Shown: piece by piece, positions 15,036-23,988 of the stretch
Numbering within the stretch: the stretch's first letter is position 1
Layout: every line of letters starts with the position of its first letter
Source: an uncultured Verrucomicrobia subdivision 3 bacterium
Lineage (GTDB): Bacteria > Verrucomicrobiota > Verrucomicrobiia > Limisphaerales > UBA11358
DNA length: 36,331 nt
Direction: 5' to 3'
NCBI GenBank assembly: GCA_903872345.1
Contig: CAIQKM010000060.1
Coordinates: 1-36,331 of the forward strand
The notes under the pieces: generated by a model
Told to the model about the DNA's origin: nothing
Database searches by the model: none
What the model saw: the letters and a program-made list of their open reading frames with translations, nothing else
Translations under genes and position numbers: made by a program

Positions 15036-16355
15036 TCACCCAAACACCGCGCGGCATAGCACGATGGAAACAATCACGCTCACCGCATCCGCCGTCAGCC
15101 CGGCGATGACCGCGTACCGGGTGCGGCGAATGGCGACGGAACCGAAATAAACCGCCAGCACATAGAAGGTCGTTTCCGTGCTACCATAGATCGTCCCGGC
15201 CATGCGGGCGATAAGGCTGTCGGGGCCAAATTGCTTCGTCAGTTCCGTGAACATCCCCAGCGTGCCGCTGCCGCTCATCGGCCGCAGCAACACCATGGGC
15301 AGCAATTCGGTGGGGAAATGAATCAGTTTCAGGACCGGGGCCAGCACCGAAGTAATCATGTCAATGCCCCCGGCCGCGCGGAACATGCCCACGGCGCACA
15401 GCATGGCGAGCAGATAGGGAATGATGCGAATGGCCACGTCAAAACCCTCCTTCGCCGCCTCCACAAATTCCTCGTAAATTTTGACGCCGCGCAGCGCCGC
15501 ATACAGCGGAAATACCGCCAGCAGAAACGGCACCAACAGTTTGGAAATGGCGTCCACCACGCGGACCAGCGGACTCGTCGCCGCCCCCGCCGCCGGCGGC
15601 GCGATGACCGCCTGGATAAAGAGCCAGACGAAGAACAGCAGGAACGCCGCCATGATCAACCCGCCCCACCAGCGCAAAGGTTTTAGCGTGGCGGATTCCT
15701 TCACCGCCGGTTTATCCGCAGTGGTGGCGGTGACCGCCGTGCCCGGCGCGGCAATCTCCGGCGGCGGCATTTTGAAAAACGGCGAGCGGGCCAGCAATTG
15801 CGCAGTGATAACACCGCAGGTACAGGCGCAAGCCGTGGCGATGAGCGATGTGCCAACAATGGCGGAGGGATTTTGCGAATGATTGGCCGCGAGGATGGCC
15901 ATGGCCGTCACGGGCACAATCTGCACGGAACTGGTGTTGATCGCCAGGAAAGTACACATGGCGTTCGTGGCCGTGCCGGGATTGCGATTGAGCGATTCGA
16001 GGTCTTTCATCGCCCGCAGGCCGAGCGGCGTGGCCGCATTGCCCAAGCCCAGCATGTTGGCCGCGATGTTCATCACCATCGAGCCCATGGCCGGATGTTC
16101 CGGCGGCACCTCGGGAAAGAGCCGCCGCATGATGGGCCGCAGCGCGCGCGCCAGCAACGAGACCAGCCCGGAACGTTCGGCCAGCCGCATCAGGCCCAGC
16201 CACAGCGCCATGACACCGATGAGGGGAAAAGCCGTCTTGACGACCGCATATTCGGTCATCTCGAAGCTTTTGTCGGCCACCTCGGAAAGGTGGCCGGTCC
16301 AGCCGCCAATCACCACGGCGCCGACCATCAGCGCCAGCCAGAGATAGTTGAGCAT
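15036..16355 (-). CDS. Fused SpmA-SpmB (nucleoside-recognition/Gate) membrane protein
   Basis: A 439-residue polytopic membrane protein in which the two spore-maturation proteins of Bacillus are joined. The first half (1-200) is SpmA-like, with the hallmark NIAANMLGLGNAATPLGLRA at 96-115 and FLAINTSSVQ. A linker of about 45 residues is rich in A, T and P. The second half (about 225-439) is SpmB-like, with the hallmark LRPMSGSGTLG and YGSTETTFYVLAVYFG. Both halves carry the Gate domain also found in nucleoside transporters and FeoB. Gram-negative, non-sporulating bacteria often carry fused or paired forms of unknown role, perhaps export of a small molecule. It stands alone on the minus strand, starting at ATG. 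Confidence 0.9.
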   Translation of the reverse strand: MLNYLWLALMVGAVVIGGWTGHLSEVADKSFEMTEYAVVKTAFPLIGVMALWLGLMRLAERSGLVSLLARALRPIMRRLFPEVPPEHPAMGSMVMNIAANMLGLGNAATPLGLRAMKDLESLNRNPGTATNAMCTFLAINTSSVQIVPVTAMAILAANHSQNPSAIVGTSLIATACACTCGVITAQLLARSPFFKMPPPEIAAPGTAVTATTADKPAVKESATLKPLRWWGGLIMAAFLLFFVWLFIQAVIAPPAAGAATSPLVRVVDAISKLLVPFLLAVFPLYAALRGVKIYEEFVEAAKEGFDVAIRIIPYLLAMLCAVGMFRAAGGIDMITSVLAPVLKLIHFPTELLPMVLLRPMSGSGTLGMFTELTKQFGPDSLIARMAGTIYGSTETTFYVLAVYFGSVAIRRTRYAVIAGLTADAVSVIVSIVLCRAVFG

Positions 16356-16408
16356 GGCTTCAACTATGCGAATTTTGCGGACGCAATCAAGTTGTTATAT
16401 GAAGGCGG

Positions 16409-17263
16409 TTATTTGGCCGTGGCGTGCGTGGTAAACCAGATCCAATCCACATTGGCCCGCGCCGAGGTGGCCGAAAGACTATTGTATGCTGTTTTGGTGA
16501 GGTAATACTTGGTGACAGCGCCCGGCAAATCGGGGGTTTGCCATTTATGAGCCTCGCAATGGCCGTCGGCGAAGGAAAAACCGCAGGTTTTGCTGTGGTA
16601 GGAACTGGGAATATCGGGATACGTCCCAGCCGTGCAATCCAATTGAAGATAGCCGTCATTGAGGCTGCAACCATTCTCTTCGCACCAAATGAAGGCATCG
16701 GACGGACTGATGGTCCCCAAGGAAAGATCAGTATAATGCTTGAAGTACTTGAAGTTGGGATTATCCCGCACCGCGACGGTGTAAGAGTACACCTGACCCA
16801 TCGCACCGTTCATGGAATAACTGCGCACCCGGTCGCCATTGGCGGAGGGAACAAAATCCCCGGGACACTTGTACACGTCCACCTGGTTGTTCATGTACGG
16901 CGCCAGCAAGGCGCTTTGGAGGGCTCCGCGATTGGTGTTATCGGTTGAAGATCCGAAGTTCATTCCGTTGGTAGCGTTGCACCAGGACTCGTTGGCCGGA
17001 GTGCCCAGCGGTGCATTGGGAACCATGAAGTCGTTGTTATCGCCGGCATACATGTGCCACCCAACCTGCATCTGTTTCAGGTTGCTCACGCACTTGATCG
17101 TCTGGGCCTTGACTTTGGCCGCGCTCAGGGCCGGCAACAGCATGGCGGCCAGAATGGCAATGATGGCGATGACCACCAGCAATTCAATCAGGGTAAAGCC
17201 GGCTTTATGACGGATGGAACGGTCCTTGGATATCGAAGCTATCATGCAATTTTGATGAAACAT
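16409..17263 (-). CDS. Type II secretion/pilin-like secreted protein with prepilin signal
   Basis: About 284 residues from ATG of [10 protein letters not shown]; a TTG four codons upstream and an ATG six codons later are alternatives. The class III (prepilin) signal is clear: HKAG then [24 protein letters not shown], with cleavage expected after G22 and glutamate at +5. The mature part contains [19 protein letters not shown] and ends with the [11 protein letters not shown] motif typical of this family, which is greatly expanded in Verrucomicrobia and Planctomycetes (DUF1559-like/H-X9-DG proteins). They are processed by prepilin peptidase and assembled or anchored at the envelope. The next gene upstream begins separately, so it is probably single. 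Confidence 0.88.
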   Translation of the reverse strand: MFHQNCMIASISKDRSIRHKAGFTLIELLVVIAIIAILAAMLLPALSAAKVKAQTIKCVSNLKQMQVGWHMYAGDNNDFMVPNAPLGTPANESWCNATNGMNFGSSTDNTNRGALQSALLAPYMNNQVDVYKCPGDFVPSANGDRVRSYSMNGAMGQVYSYTVAVRDNPNFKYFKHYTDLSLGTISPSDAFIWCEENGCSLNDGYLQLDCTAGTYPDIPSSYHSKTCGFSFADGHCEAHKWQTPDLPGAVTKYYLTKTAYNSLSATSARANVDWIWFTTHATAK

Positions 17264-17353
17264 AAAAAATGACAATTGACGTTGTTAAAAAGGCTTTTGC
17301 CGGGGTGCCCCGGAATGGGAACACCCCGGCCAAAGTTGACTCACCAAATCCGC

Positions 17354-20300
17354 TTATTTCTGGCGGAGGCGGTAGAACTGGGCGGCACCGCTCTGCGCAG
17401 TCACCGCTTGGAAAGCACCCGAACTGAGCTGAGTGATGGTGGCCGAGCCCACATCGGCATAGGTTCCATTGGCCGTGGCCGAGCTTTGCAGCGCAAATGA
17501 GGATGAGGTGAGGTCGCCATCCTCGGTGGTAAAGTTGATGACCACCGTGCTGTTCAGCTTGTTGAGGGCAATTTGGCTGATATAGGGCTGGGCAATTTGC
17601 ACCACCTTGAGCCCGGAGAAATAAACGGAACCGTCCGAACCGCCCACCGAGCTGAACGGATCACTGTAACCCAACATCACATAGCCATTGGTGAAGCTGG
17701 TGGTATTGGTGTAAACAAAGACCGGCGTCTTGTTGATCGACATGGTGACGACCTTGTTGATCTGCTTGATTTCGACGTCCGACCAAGTGCTGTTGTCATA
17801 GCTGTTGACAGGCGAGTTGTTGGCCGCCAGACCGGGACCGCCGGAAGTGGTATAAGGCGGATTCTTGAACGCCCCGGTAAAGGAGGTGCGCGTAAGGGTG
17901 GCCGGCTGGGTCCAACCGGCATTCGGCAATGATCCGCCGAGACCGGTGAATTCAATGAAGTCCCCTGCCGAGGCGCCACCGTCCGCACTGATCCAGTACC
18001 AGACACCGTCGCTCTCCCAGGTGTTGGTGGTCCAACCGGTCGGGACGCTCAAAATCCCGCTGCCCGTCCACCAGTTGGTGGCTTGGCCGGTGTGATTGAT
18101 CCCGAACATGGCACCTTCCGTCGTGTAGCTCGGGGCATAGCCTTCAACAATGTTCATGTAGAAACGAACGGCATAATTGCCGCCGAACAGGGCATTGGTT
18201 AGATACACATTCACACCCGCCGCCGCGCCATAACCTTGGCTCGAATTTTTGTTGACCGTCAGGCGCAAGGCATTGGTCGCACCGTTCGGCGGCAGGGAGA
18301 TGACCCCGTTGTTCGCCGTATCGCCATTCTGGAGGCTGTAGCCGAAAACCACGGTGCTGTCGATGGCATTCGTGGCCATGTTGTTGTTGGCGCTGGTTAC
18401 CCCCCAATTGGTGACATCATTCGGATCACTGAGCAAGTCGGTGAACAGGACCGGAGCCGGCGGATTGTCGCTGTCAATGATGGTCAGCAGAACCGTGTTG
18501 GTGGTAACCGAAACACCCGGATTGGTTCCCAAGCCGACAATGATGGATTTGTTGCCGACATAATTGGAACTCGAATCGAGCGAATAGACATAATTGGTAA
18601 CGCTTACGACCCCGGGGTCAAACGTGACCGTTCCTGCCAGCGAGTAGTCCGTTCCCGGAACCGCCGTGCCGGCATAAGTGTAATTGGGCACCGTGTAGGA
18701 TGCCGCAGACAAATCACCCCAGCGGGTAATCACAAAGGCACCATAGTCATTCGTCATCCGCTTGTACATGGTGGAGGCCACATTCGTGCTGATGATGAGC
18801 ACCTGTGGACCGCTGTTCATTACGAATACCGTATCTTGAAAAGGCGAGCCGGCAGAATATGCCGACCCACTCTTCAGGGTGAGAACCACGGTGGTGGTGG
18901 GACGCGACACGCCATCCGCAATCGCGTTCAGGTAGATGTTGGTGGAAGCCTGGCCGGCGGCGATGACAATCGTGTTGGTGGCCAGCGGGATTATTCCAGC
19001 CGGCTGGGTGGTAAAGTTGGTGGCCGTACCGCTCAGTACATACGTAACGGTCAGCGGTTGGCTAAAGTCCGAAACGGCATTGGTGCGGCTGATGGTAAAT
19101 TCACCCAAGACCGGGCCAACCGGGTAAGCGTTGGTTGCAACCGCGACCACGGTGGCCACCGTTGAAGGAATGGTGACACTGAAGGTGCCGACGGTCAAAG
19201 TGCCGTCATTGTGGGTAACCGCAGTGGTTGTTTTGCCCAGGGAGAACTCACGCAGCAGGCCCTGGCCGGAGCTGACGGTATATATATTATCCGCCGCATC
19301 CCAGTTGATATCGCGGCCGTTGCCGGTCACGGGAGTATTGGCAATGGTGAACAGGCCGCTGACATCCGGAATGCCGTTGGTAAGGGGAAAGACCGTAATG
19401 TGATTGTCAACACCCAGAACGGCAACATACTTGCCATCCGGCGATACGCGGACGCAATAGGCGCCGCCAGATGAGGTATATACGCCTGTGGACGAATTAT
19501 ATGAATTGAGCGTGGCATAATCAGGCCCGTTATTGATGGTGCCGCCATCCGCACTGATGGAATCCCACAAAACCGTGGTGCCGTCGGCGCTGAAGACCTG
19601 CAATCCGGGGACCGCGTAGTTAACACGATAAAACAGGGCGAACAGTTTCCCATCCAAGCCCATATCCAAATCGGTCGGCGGCTGGGTCAAAGCGGAACCA
19701 TAACCGCCCAAGCCGATGTTGGCCAAGGCAACGGGCGCATTGGACCACGGAACCGAGCCGGCGCCGATGTTGTAATATTCAATTTCGTTGTAGGACGGTC
19801 CGAGAGTGGAATCACTGTCCAATATCTGCAAATCACCCGTGGCCAGAGAACCGCGCACAACCGGAGCGCTGGCAATACGACCGTGAACATTATTGGCTGA
19901 ATTGGCACCGCCGCCACCGGGAGCATCCGAGGTATAGCCAAGAATCCGGTTGGTCGAGCCCAGCACGGTCGGGTCAAACTTCCAGATATTCGGGGCCGTG
20001 GGACCGCAATCCGAAACATAAACTTCGCCGTTGGTGGCCACCGTCAGGCGATTGGGACTCAGGGAATCACCGTCAAACACTCCCGTCGCCAGCGAGTTCG
20101 TGGCCCGGCCGGAAAGATCGGTTAGATCGGAATTCAAAATGTAAAGACCGCGGGCTTTCTGGCTATTGGTTCCGTAGGTGCCGCTATAACCCGGCGCCCC
20201 GTTGGCGGTATAAACCCAGCCGAAATAAGGCGACTTGGCCGTCGCGTTCACGGCCACACCGCGAGGACTGGGGTAATAGGTATTCGTGGCATCCACGCTG

Positions 20301-20611
20301 ATCTGGGAAGGTGATCCGGTGCCGACTTTGAATACCGTGACGTTAAAACTCGTATGCGGTGTCAGGACAAATGAGTACTTTCCTTTCGCCAGATTTGTAC
20401 CCGTGGTGCTCCCGTTGAAGCTGGCATTCGTGCTGCCGTCATCATAAGTGACCGTCACATTCCCGCCACTTTCATTGATCGCGAATGAGATGGTCCCGGC
20501 GTTATTGGTAAAACATGACGCGTACGGCGTGGCGTAAACCATGATGGGCGCCAGCAAAAAAGCCAGCACGGCCCCAAGCAAATAAATAATGCGACTGCCT
20601 TCAGTTTTCAT
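17354..20611 (-). CDS. Large secreted protein with Calx-beta-like and laminin-G-like regions
   Basis: A 1085-residue protein with a signal peptide (hydrophobic residues 8-27, MVYATP cleavage region). Residues about 110-470 read like a beta-propeller (SPDGKYVAVLGVDNHITVFPL, DMGLDGKLFALFYR). From about 480 to 720 there are two Calx-beta-like repeats (VTYVLSGTA, VVLTLKSGSAYSAG, IIVGLGTNPGVSVTTNTVLLTIIDSD). About 730-1010 resembles a laminin-G/concanavalin fold (FYMNIVEGYAPSYTTEGAMFG). The last 70 residues form an Ig-like end finishing FYRLRQK, typical of secreted verrucomicrobial proteins. Composition is rich in T, N, G and S. It is probably cell-surface or extracellular; no enzymatic motif was seen. 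The 297 bases upstream hold no other gene. Confidence 0.8.
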   Translation of the reverse strand: MKTEGSRIIYLLGAVLAFLLAPIMVYATPYASCFTNNAGTISFAINESGGNVTVTYDDGSTNASFNGSTTGTNLAKGKYSFVLTPHTSFNVTVFKVGTGSPSQISVDATNTYYPSPRGVAVNATAKSPYFGWVYTANGAPGYSGTYGTNSQKARGLYILNSDLTDLSGRATNSLATGVFDGDSLSPNRLTVATNGEVYVSDCGPTAPNIWKFDPTVLGSTNRILGYTSDAPGGGGANSANNVHGRIASAPVVRGSLATGDLQILDSDSTLGPSYNEIEYYNIGAGSVPWSNAPVALANIGLGGYGSALTQPPTDLDMGLDGKLFALFYRVNYAVPGLQVFSADGTTVLWDSISADGGTINNGPDYATLNSYNSSTGVYTSSGGAYCVRVSPDGKYVAVLGVDNHITVFPLTNGIPDVSGLFTIANTPVTGNGRDINWDAADNIYTVSSGQGLLREFSLGKTTTAVTHNDGTLTVGTFSVTIPSTVATVVAVATNAYPVGPVLGEFTISRTNAVSDFSQPLTVTYVLSGTATNFTTQPAGIIPLATNTIVIAAGQASTNIYLNAIADGVSRPTTTVVLTLKSGSAYSAGSPFQDTVFVMNSGPQVLIISTNVASTMYKRMTNDYGAFVITRWGDLSAASYTVPNYTYAGTAVPGTDYSLAGTVTFDPGVVSVTNYVYSLDSSSNYVGNKSIIVGLGTNPGVSVTTNTVLLTIIDSDNPPAPVLFTDLLSDPNDVTNWGVTSANNNMATNAIDSTVVFGYSLQNGDTANNGVISLPPNGATNALRLTVNKNSSQGYGAAAGVNVYLTNALFGGNYAVRFYMNIVEGYAPSYTTEGAMFGINHTGQATNWWTGSGILSVPTGWTTNTWESDGVWYWISADGGASAGDFIEFTGLGGSLPNAGWTQPATLTRTSFTGAFKNPPYTTSGGPGLAANNSPVNSYDNSTWSDVEIKQINKVVTMSINKTPVFVYTNTTSFTNGYVMLGYSDPFSSVGGSDGSVYFSGLKVVQIAQPYISQIALNKLNSTVVINFTTEDGDLTSSSFALQSSATANGTYADVGSATITQLSSGAFQAVTAQSGAAQFYRLRQK

Positions 20612-20908
20612 TGATTAATCCTTCTATCCTTGTTTGAGCTCAAACGGTATTGTCCGGGCCCGACTTTGACGCGTTGCGTGGCAACACAGCCAAAGCATGT
20701 TTACGCTTTTACGCCTCTTGTTACATCTTTGCAACAAAAATCTAATCGCCCTGTTAATTTTTTTTATGCGGCGACCTTATGGTTTTCAATCCGCCAACCC
20801 GCCGGCCCCCGAGCAACCTTGCTGCAAGCAACTCCAAGGGCGCACCCCGTCCATCTCCGGCCGACGGCGCTTTAAGTGCGCAATGAATAATTGTAAATTC
20901 CCCTGATT

Positions 20909-22096
20909 TTATTGTGTGTTTTCACTGCCACGCTTCCAGGCGCCCGCCACCTTCGTAAAATCAAAATCCGTCACCGCCTCCGCCGCCAGCGTGCCCAGCC
21001 GGTGCCGCAGCGCAATGACGCTGCCCGCCTCCGTGGGATGATTGCGGTTCGACAGAAAAATCACAAACGTCCGCGAGTACGGATCAATCCACAGCGACCC
21101 GCCGGTCCAACCGGTGTGACCGTACGAGCCCAGCGGAAAAATGTCTCCGCGCGGTCCGCTGAATGAGGAATTGATGTCCCAGCCCAGTCCGCGCCAAGCT
21201 GTTATTCCCGGCGACGTCTGCACCCGGGTCATCAGCCGCACCGTCTCCGGCTGAAACAATCGCACGTCGTCCAGCTCGCCCAGATTCACCAGCATGCGCG
21301 CATAGCGCGCGAGATCGGGGGCCGTCGTAAACAGCCCCGCGTGCCCCGCCACGCCGCCCATGTGCCGCGCCGTGGGATCATGCACCACGCCGCGCCAGGG
21401 CTTGCCAGCGACCACTTCCGTGGGCGCAATGCGCGGGATTTTATCCGGTGATGGCAAATAGCCGGTGTCCGTCATTTTCAACGGACCATAAATCTCTCGC
21501 TGCACAAACACCTCGAGCGGCGTATGACTGACACGCTGGACGATTTCACCCAGCAGAAAGAAATTAACGTCGCTGTATTTGAAGGCGGTACCCGGCTTGG
21601 ATTGCAAACCGGTCGCGCAGGCCTTGCGAATGGCCTCCGCCGGACCATGCCAGTCACTTTTGGTTTCGATATCCGGCGGCAGCCCGGAGGTGTGCGTGAG
21701 CAATTCCCGCACCGTCACCGCTTCCTTGCCCCCGCCGGTGAATTCCGGAAGATACGTCGGCACCGGCGCGTCCAGCTTCACCAGTCCGCGTTCCACCAGC
21801 AGCATCACCGCCGGCGTGGTGGCCACGACCTTGGTCAGCGACGCCGCATCAAAAATCGTGTCCTCCGTCATCACCTCGCGCGCCGGCACCAGGGCACGAT
21901 TGCCAAATGCCTTGTGATACGCCGTCCCGTTGCGCTCCAGCCACAGCACACCGCCCGGGCATTTGCCATCGGCAATGGCATTGGTGATGGCCGCGTCCAT
22001 GGCCGCCAACTTATCCGCGCGGAACACCTCCGCCCGCAGCGGCGACTCCGCGCAGAACCACGCTAACAACCAGACCAACAACATCCCCGCACGCAT
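20909..22096 (-). CDS. Serine hydrolase of the class C beta-lactamase/amidase family
   Basis: A 395-residue exported protein from ATG of MRAGMLLVWLLAWF; the GTG ten codons upstream lies in a common repeat and is rejected. The signal peptide ends near residue 22. Catalytic motifs of the serine beta-lactamase fold are present: S86-L-T-K89, Y174-S-D in place of Y-x-N, and H327-T-G. About 280 bases upstream on the same strand is a NamZ-like (DUF1343) muramidase gene. Bacillus subtilis has the same kind of pair in its MurNAc-recycling cluster, where the beta-lactamase-like member is the amidase AmiE. An extracytoplasmic peptidoglycan peptide amidase or carboxypeptidase role is therefore likely, though an esterase cannot be excluded. 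Confidence 0.85.
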   Translation of the reverse strand: MRAGMLLVWLLAWFCAESPLRAEVFRADKLAAMDAAITNAIADGKCPGGVLWLERNGTAYHKAFGNRALVPAREVMTEDTIFDAASLTKVVATTPAVMLLVERGLVKLDAPVPTYLPEFTGGGKEAVTVRELLTHTSGLPPDIETKSDWHGPAEAIRKACATGLQSKPGTAFKYSDVNFFLLGEIVQRVSHTPLEVFVQREIYGPLKMTDTGYLPSPDKIPRIAPTEVVAGKPWRGVVHDPTARHMGGVAGHAGLFTTAPDLARYARMLVNLGELDDVRLFQPETVRLMTRVQTSPGITAWRGLGWDINSSFSGPRGDIFPLGSYGHTGWTGGSLWIDPYSRTFVIFLSNRNHPTEAGSVIALRHRLGTLAAEAVTDFDFTKVAGAWKRGSENTQ

Positions 22097-22110
22097 AAAA
22101 TTTTCAGTTA

Positions 22111-22357
22111 AACCACGAATGGACACGAATTAACACGAATATTTTCGATCCGGACATTGGGATTGCCGCCGGACACTGCCCTCAAATCCGGAGCCGTGGT
22201 CTTCCTGCAAACTGTACGCACGACGAGTTTCTCTCCGCCATTGATAAATGGCGGAGAGGGCCGAGGTGAGGTGGCGCTCATATATTCCACCCGGGGGCGG
22301 TGTCAGACTGCACCTTTTTCCGTTCCCATTCGTGCTCATTCGTGTCCATTCGTGGTT
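22111..22357. mobile_element. 247-bp element bounded by 30-base inverted repeats
   Basis: Left arm AACCACGAATGGACACGAAT continuing to 22140; right arm at 22328-22357 is its reverse complement with three mismatches. The middle holds a hairpin (CTCCGCCATTGATAAATGGC, then GGAGAGGGCCGAGG) and the GGGGGCGGTGTCAGACTGC block. A related middle without the inverted ends recurs near 33570-33665. It lies between the NamZ-like and serine hydrolase genes and has no coding frame. It could be a MITE-like insertion that now separates two genes once in one operon. Confidence 0.6.
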
Positions 22358-22372
22358 ACCCTCTCCTGCAGG

Positions 22373-23725
22373 TCAGTGATACAGCAAATACGGCTGGCGC
22401 AGCGTCGCAAATGCTTTCAATCCCGGCGCAAAATCCGTCACCATCTTTTCCGCCGGCTCGCCATGTTCCAGCGCTTCCCGCACGCTGGACGTACCCATCA
22501 CCTTGTCAAAATACTCGGCATGCAATTCCAACTTGCTGCCGTACAGCTCCTTGATTACCGCCAACTCCGCCAGCACGGTGGTTACGGACTGATACGCATT
22601 TCGATCCATCACGTGCAACTGGCAGCCGCCGCACAGCTTCCCGGAAAATTTCGAGAACGACGGCGTGAACCATACCTCGCGATATTTCACGCCCGGCAGG
22701 TGTAAATCATTCAGCTTTTTCGCCAGCACATGACCGTCAATCCACGGCGCGCCGAAAAACTCAAACGGCCGCGTCGTGCCGCGTCCCTCCGACAAATTCG
22801 AGCCTTCCAGCAGCACCTGGCCGGGATATACCGTCGTGCTTTCCGGCGTGGGCAGGTTGGGCGAAGGCATCACCCACGGCAGCCCGGTTTCATCGAACCA
22901 TTCGTCGCGCGTCCAGTTTTCCATCGGCACCACGGTGAGCTTCACCTTGTGCTTCAGGAATTTATCGTTGAACAATTGCGCCAGTTCACCCGCCGTCATG
23001 CCATGCCGCAAGGGAATCGGGTACAGTCCGATGAACGAACTATGTGAGGGATACTCCAGAATCGGTCCTTCCATCACCGCTCCGTTCACCGGATTCGGCC
23101 GGTCCAGCACGATGAACGGAATGCCCGACTCCGCCGCCGCCTGCATCGCGTACGCCATGGTGGCGATGTACGTGTACACCCGCGTGCCGACATCCTGCAA
23201 ATCAAACACCATCACATCCACCGACGACATCATCCCCGGCTCCATCTGCTTGCCGGTGTGTTGCGTATCGAAGGTGCGCATGTATTCGTCAATGTTCGTC
23301 AGCATGTCCGGCGGCGGCTTGTGCGACTGCCCGTACAGGCTGAACACCGGCAGCTTTAACTGTTCATCGTAATAAAACGGCACATACTCGCCGGCCTGCG
23401 CATTGCCGCGCACGCCGTGTTCGGGACCGTACAGCGCCACCAGCTTCACGCCCGGCTCATTGCGAAACCGGTCGATGATGCTGTCCAAGCGGCTGTCCAA
23501 TCCCGTGGGATTGGTGATCAGGCCCACGTGTTTGCCCCGGATCAGGTCCAGGTGTTTTTCAAACAGGACTTCCACGCCGAGTTTTACCGGTGGACGTTGG
23601 GTGGCGGAGGCGGATGATGAATGTGACATGCTCTGGCAGCCGGTCAGTCCCAGCGCGAGCAGGCAGAAAAATAAATTTCGCAGCCGCGCCAGACCGGAAC
23701 GGACTGGTTGGATTGATGATTTCAC
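22373..23725 (-). CDS. DUF1343 lipoprotein, NamZ-like exo-N-acetylmuramidase
   Basis: A 450-residue protein started at the GTG of VKSSIQPVRSGLARL, the only start that gives a clean lipoprotein signal (FFCLLALGLTGC, lipid-modified C30). The region upstream is not protein-like. The mature protein shows DUF1343 features: KLGVEVLFE, GKHVGLITNPTG near 70, ALYGPEHGVRG, FSLYG, DLQDVGTRVYTYIATM, LDRPNPVNG, and EGRGTTRPFEFFGAPW. The founding member, NamZ of Bacillus (GH171), releases terminal MurNAc from peptidoglycan. A periplasmic, membrane-anchored role in wall turnover is expected. It lies upstream of a serine hydrolase gene on the same strand. Confidence 0.88.
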   Translation of the reverse strand: MKSSIQPVRSGLARLRNLFFCLLALGLTGCQSMSHSSSASATQRPPVKLGVEVLFEKHLDLIRGKHVGLITNPTGLDSRLDSIIDRFRNEPGVKLVALYGPEHGVRGNAQAGEYVPFYYDEQLKLPVFSLYGQSHKPPPDMLTNIDEYMRTFDTQHTGKQMEPGMMSSVDVMVFDLQDVGTRVYTYIATMAYAMQAAAESGIPFIVLDRPNPVNGAVMEGPILEYPSHSSFIGLYPIPLRHGMTAGELAQLFNDKFLKHKVKLTVVPMENWTRDEWFDETGLPWVMPSPNLPTPESTTVYPGQVLLEGSNLSEGRGTTRPFEFFGAPWIDGHVLAKKLNDLHLPGVKYREVWFTPSFSKFSGKLCGGCQLHVMDRNAYQSVTTVLAELAVIKELYGSKLELHAEYFDKVMGTSSVREALEHGEPAEKMVTDFAPGLKAFATLRQPYLLYH

Positions 23726-23795
23726 TAAAATTCGAACCTTGTTGCCTACATCACGCGAATTTGCGCGCCCTTTGTCGAGAAAAAAACACCGTTCA

Positions 23796-23904
23796 GAGCG
23801 CCGGTCTGTGACCGGCTTTGCGCGTCCATACCGGCAAATCGGCTGGAAAGAAGCAATCGAGTGCGACAATTGTATGTTTATAAGCCGGTCACAGACCGGT
23901 GCTC
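23796..23904. repeat. 109-bp inverted repeat between divergent genes
   Basis: GAGCGCCGGTCTGTGACCGG(CTT) at 23796-23818 is matched by its reverse complement at 23882-23904 with one mismatch in 23 bases. Each arm is itself nearly palindromic (CCGGTCTGTGACCGG). The arm family also appears as CGGTCTGAGACCGG in the island repeat modules (near 3955, 6205 and 8135). The element sits in the divergent promoter region of the NamZ-like and MlaF-like genes, so it may affect both. Confidence 0.75.
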
Positions 23905-23988
23905 CGGGGCAGCACCCCGCCCCCGCCATTGACACTCCCGCCTCGTTTGTTAGCGTGATAGCCTGTTGCGACATTGCAAATCAAAGGC

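Noticed and set aside
18236..19165. 309-codon plus-strand frame opposite the large secreted protein
   Set aside because: Shadow frame; the minus-strand 1085-codon frame has a signal peptide and repeat domains.
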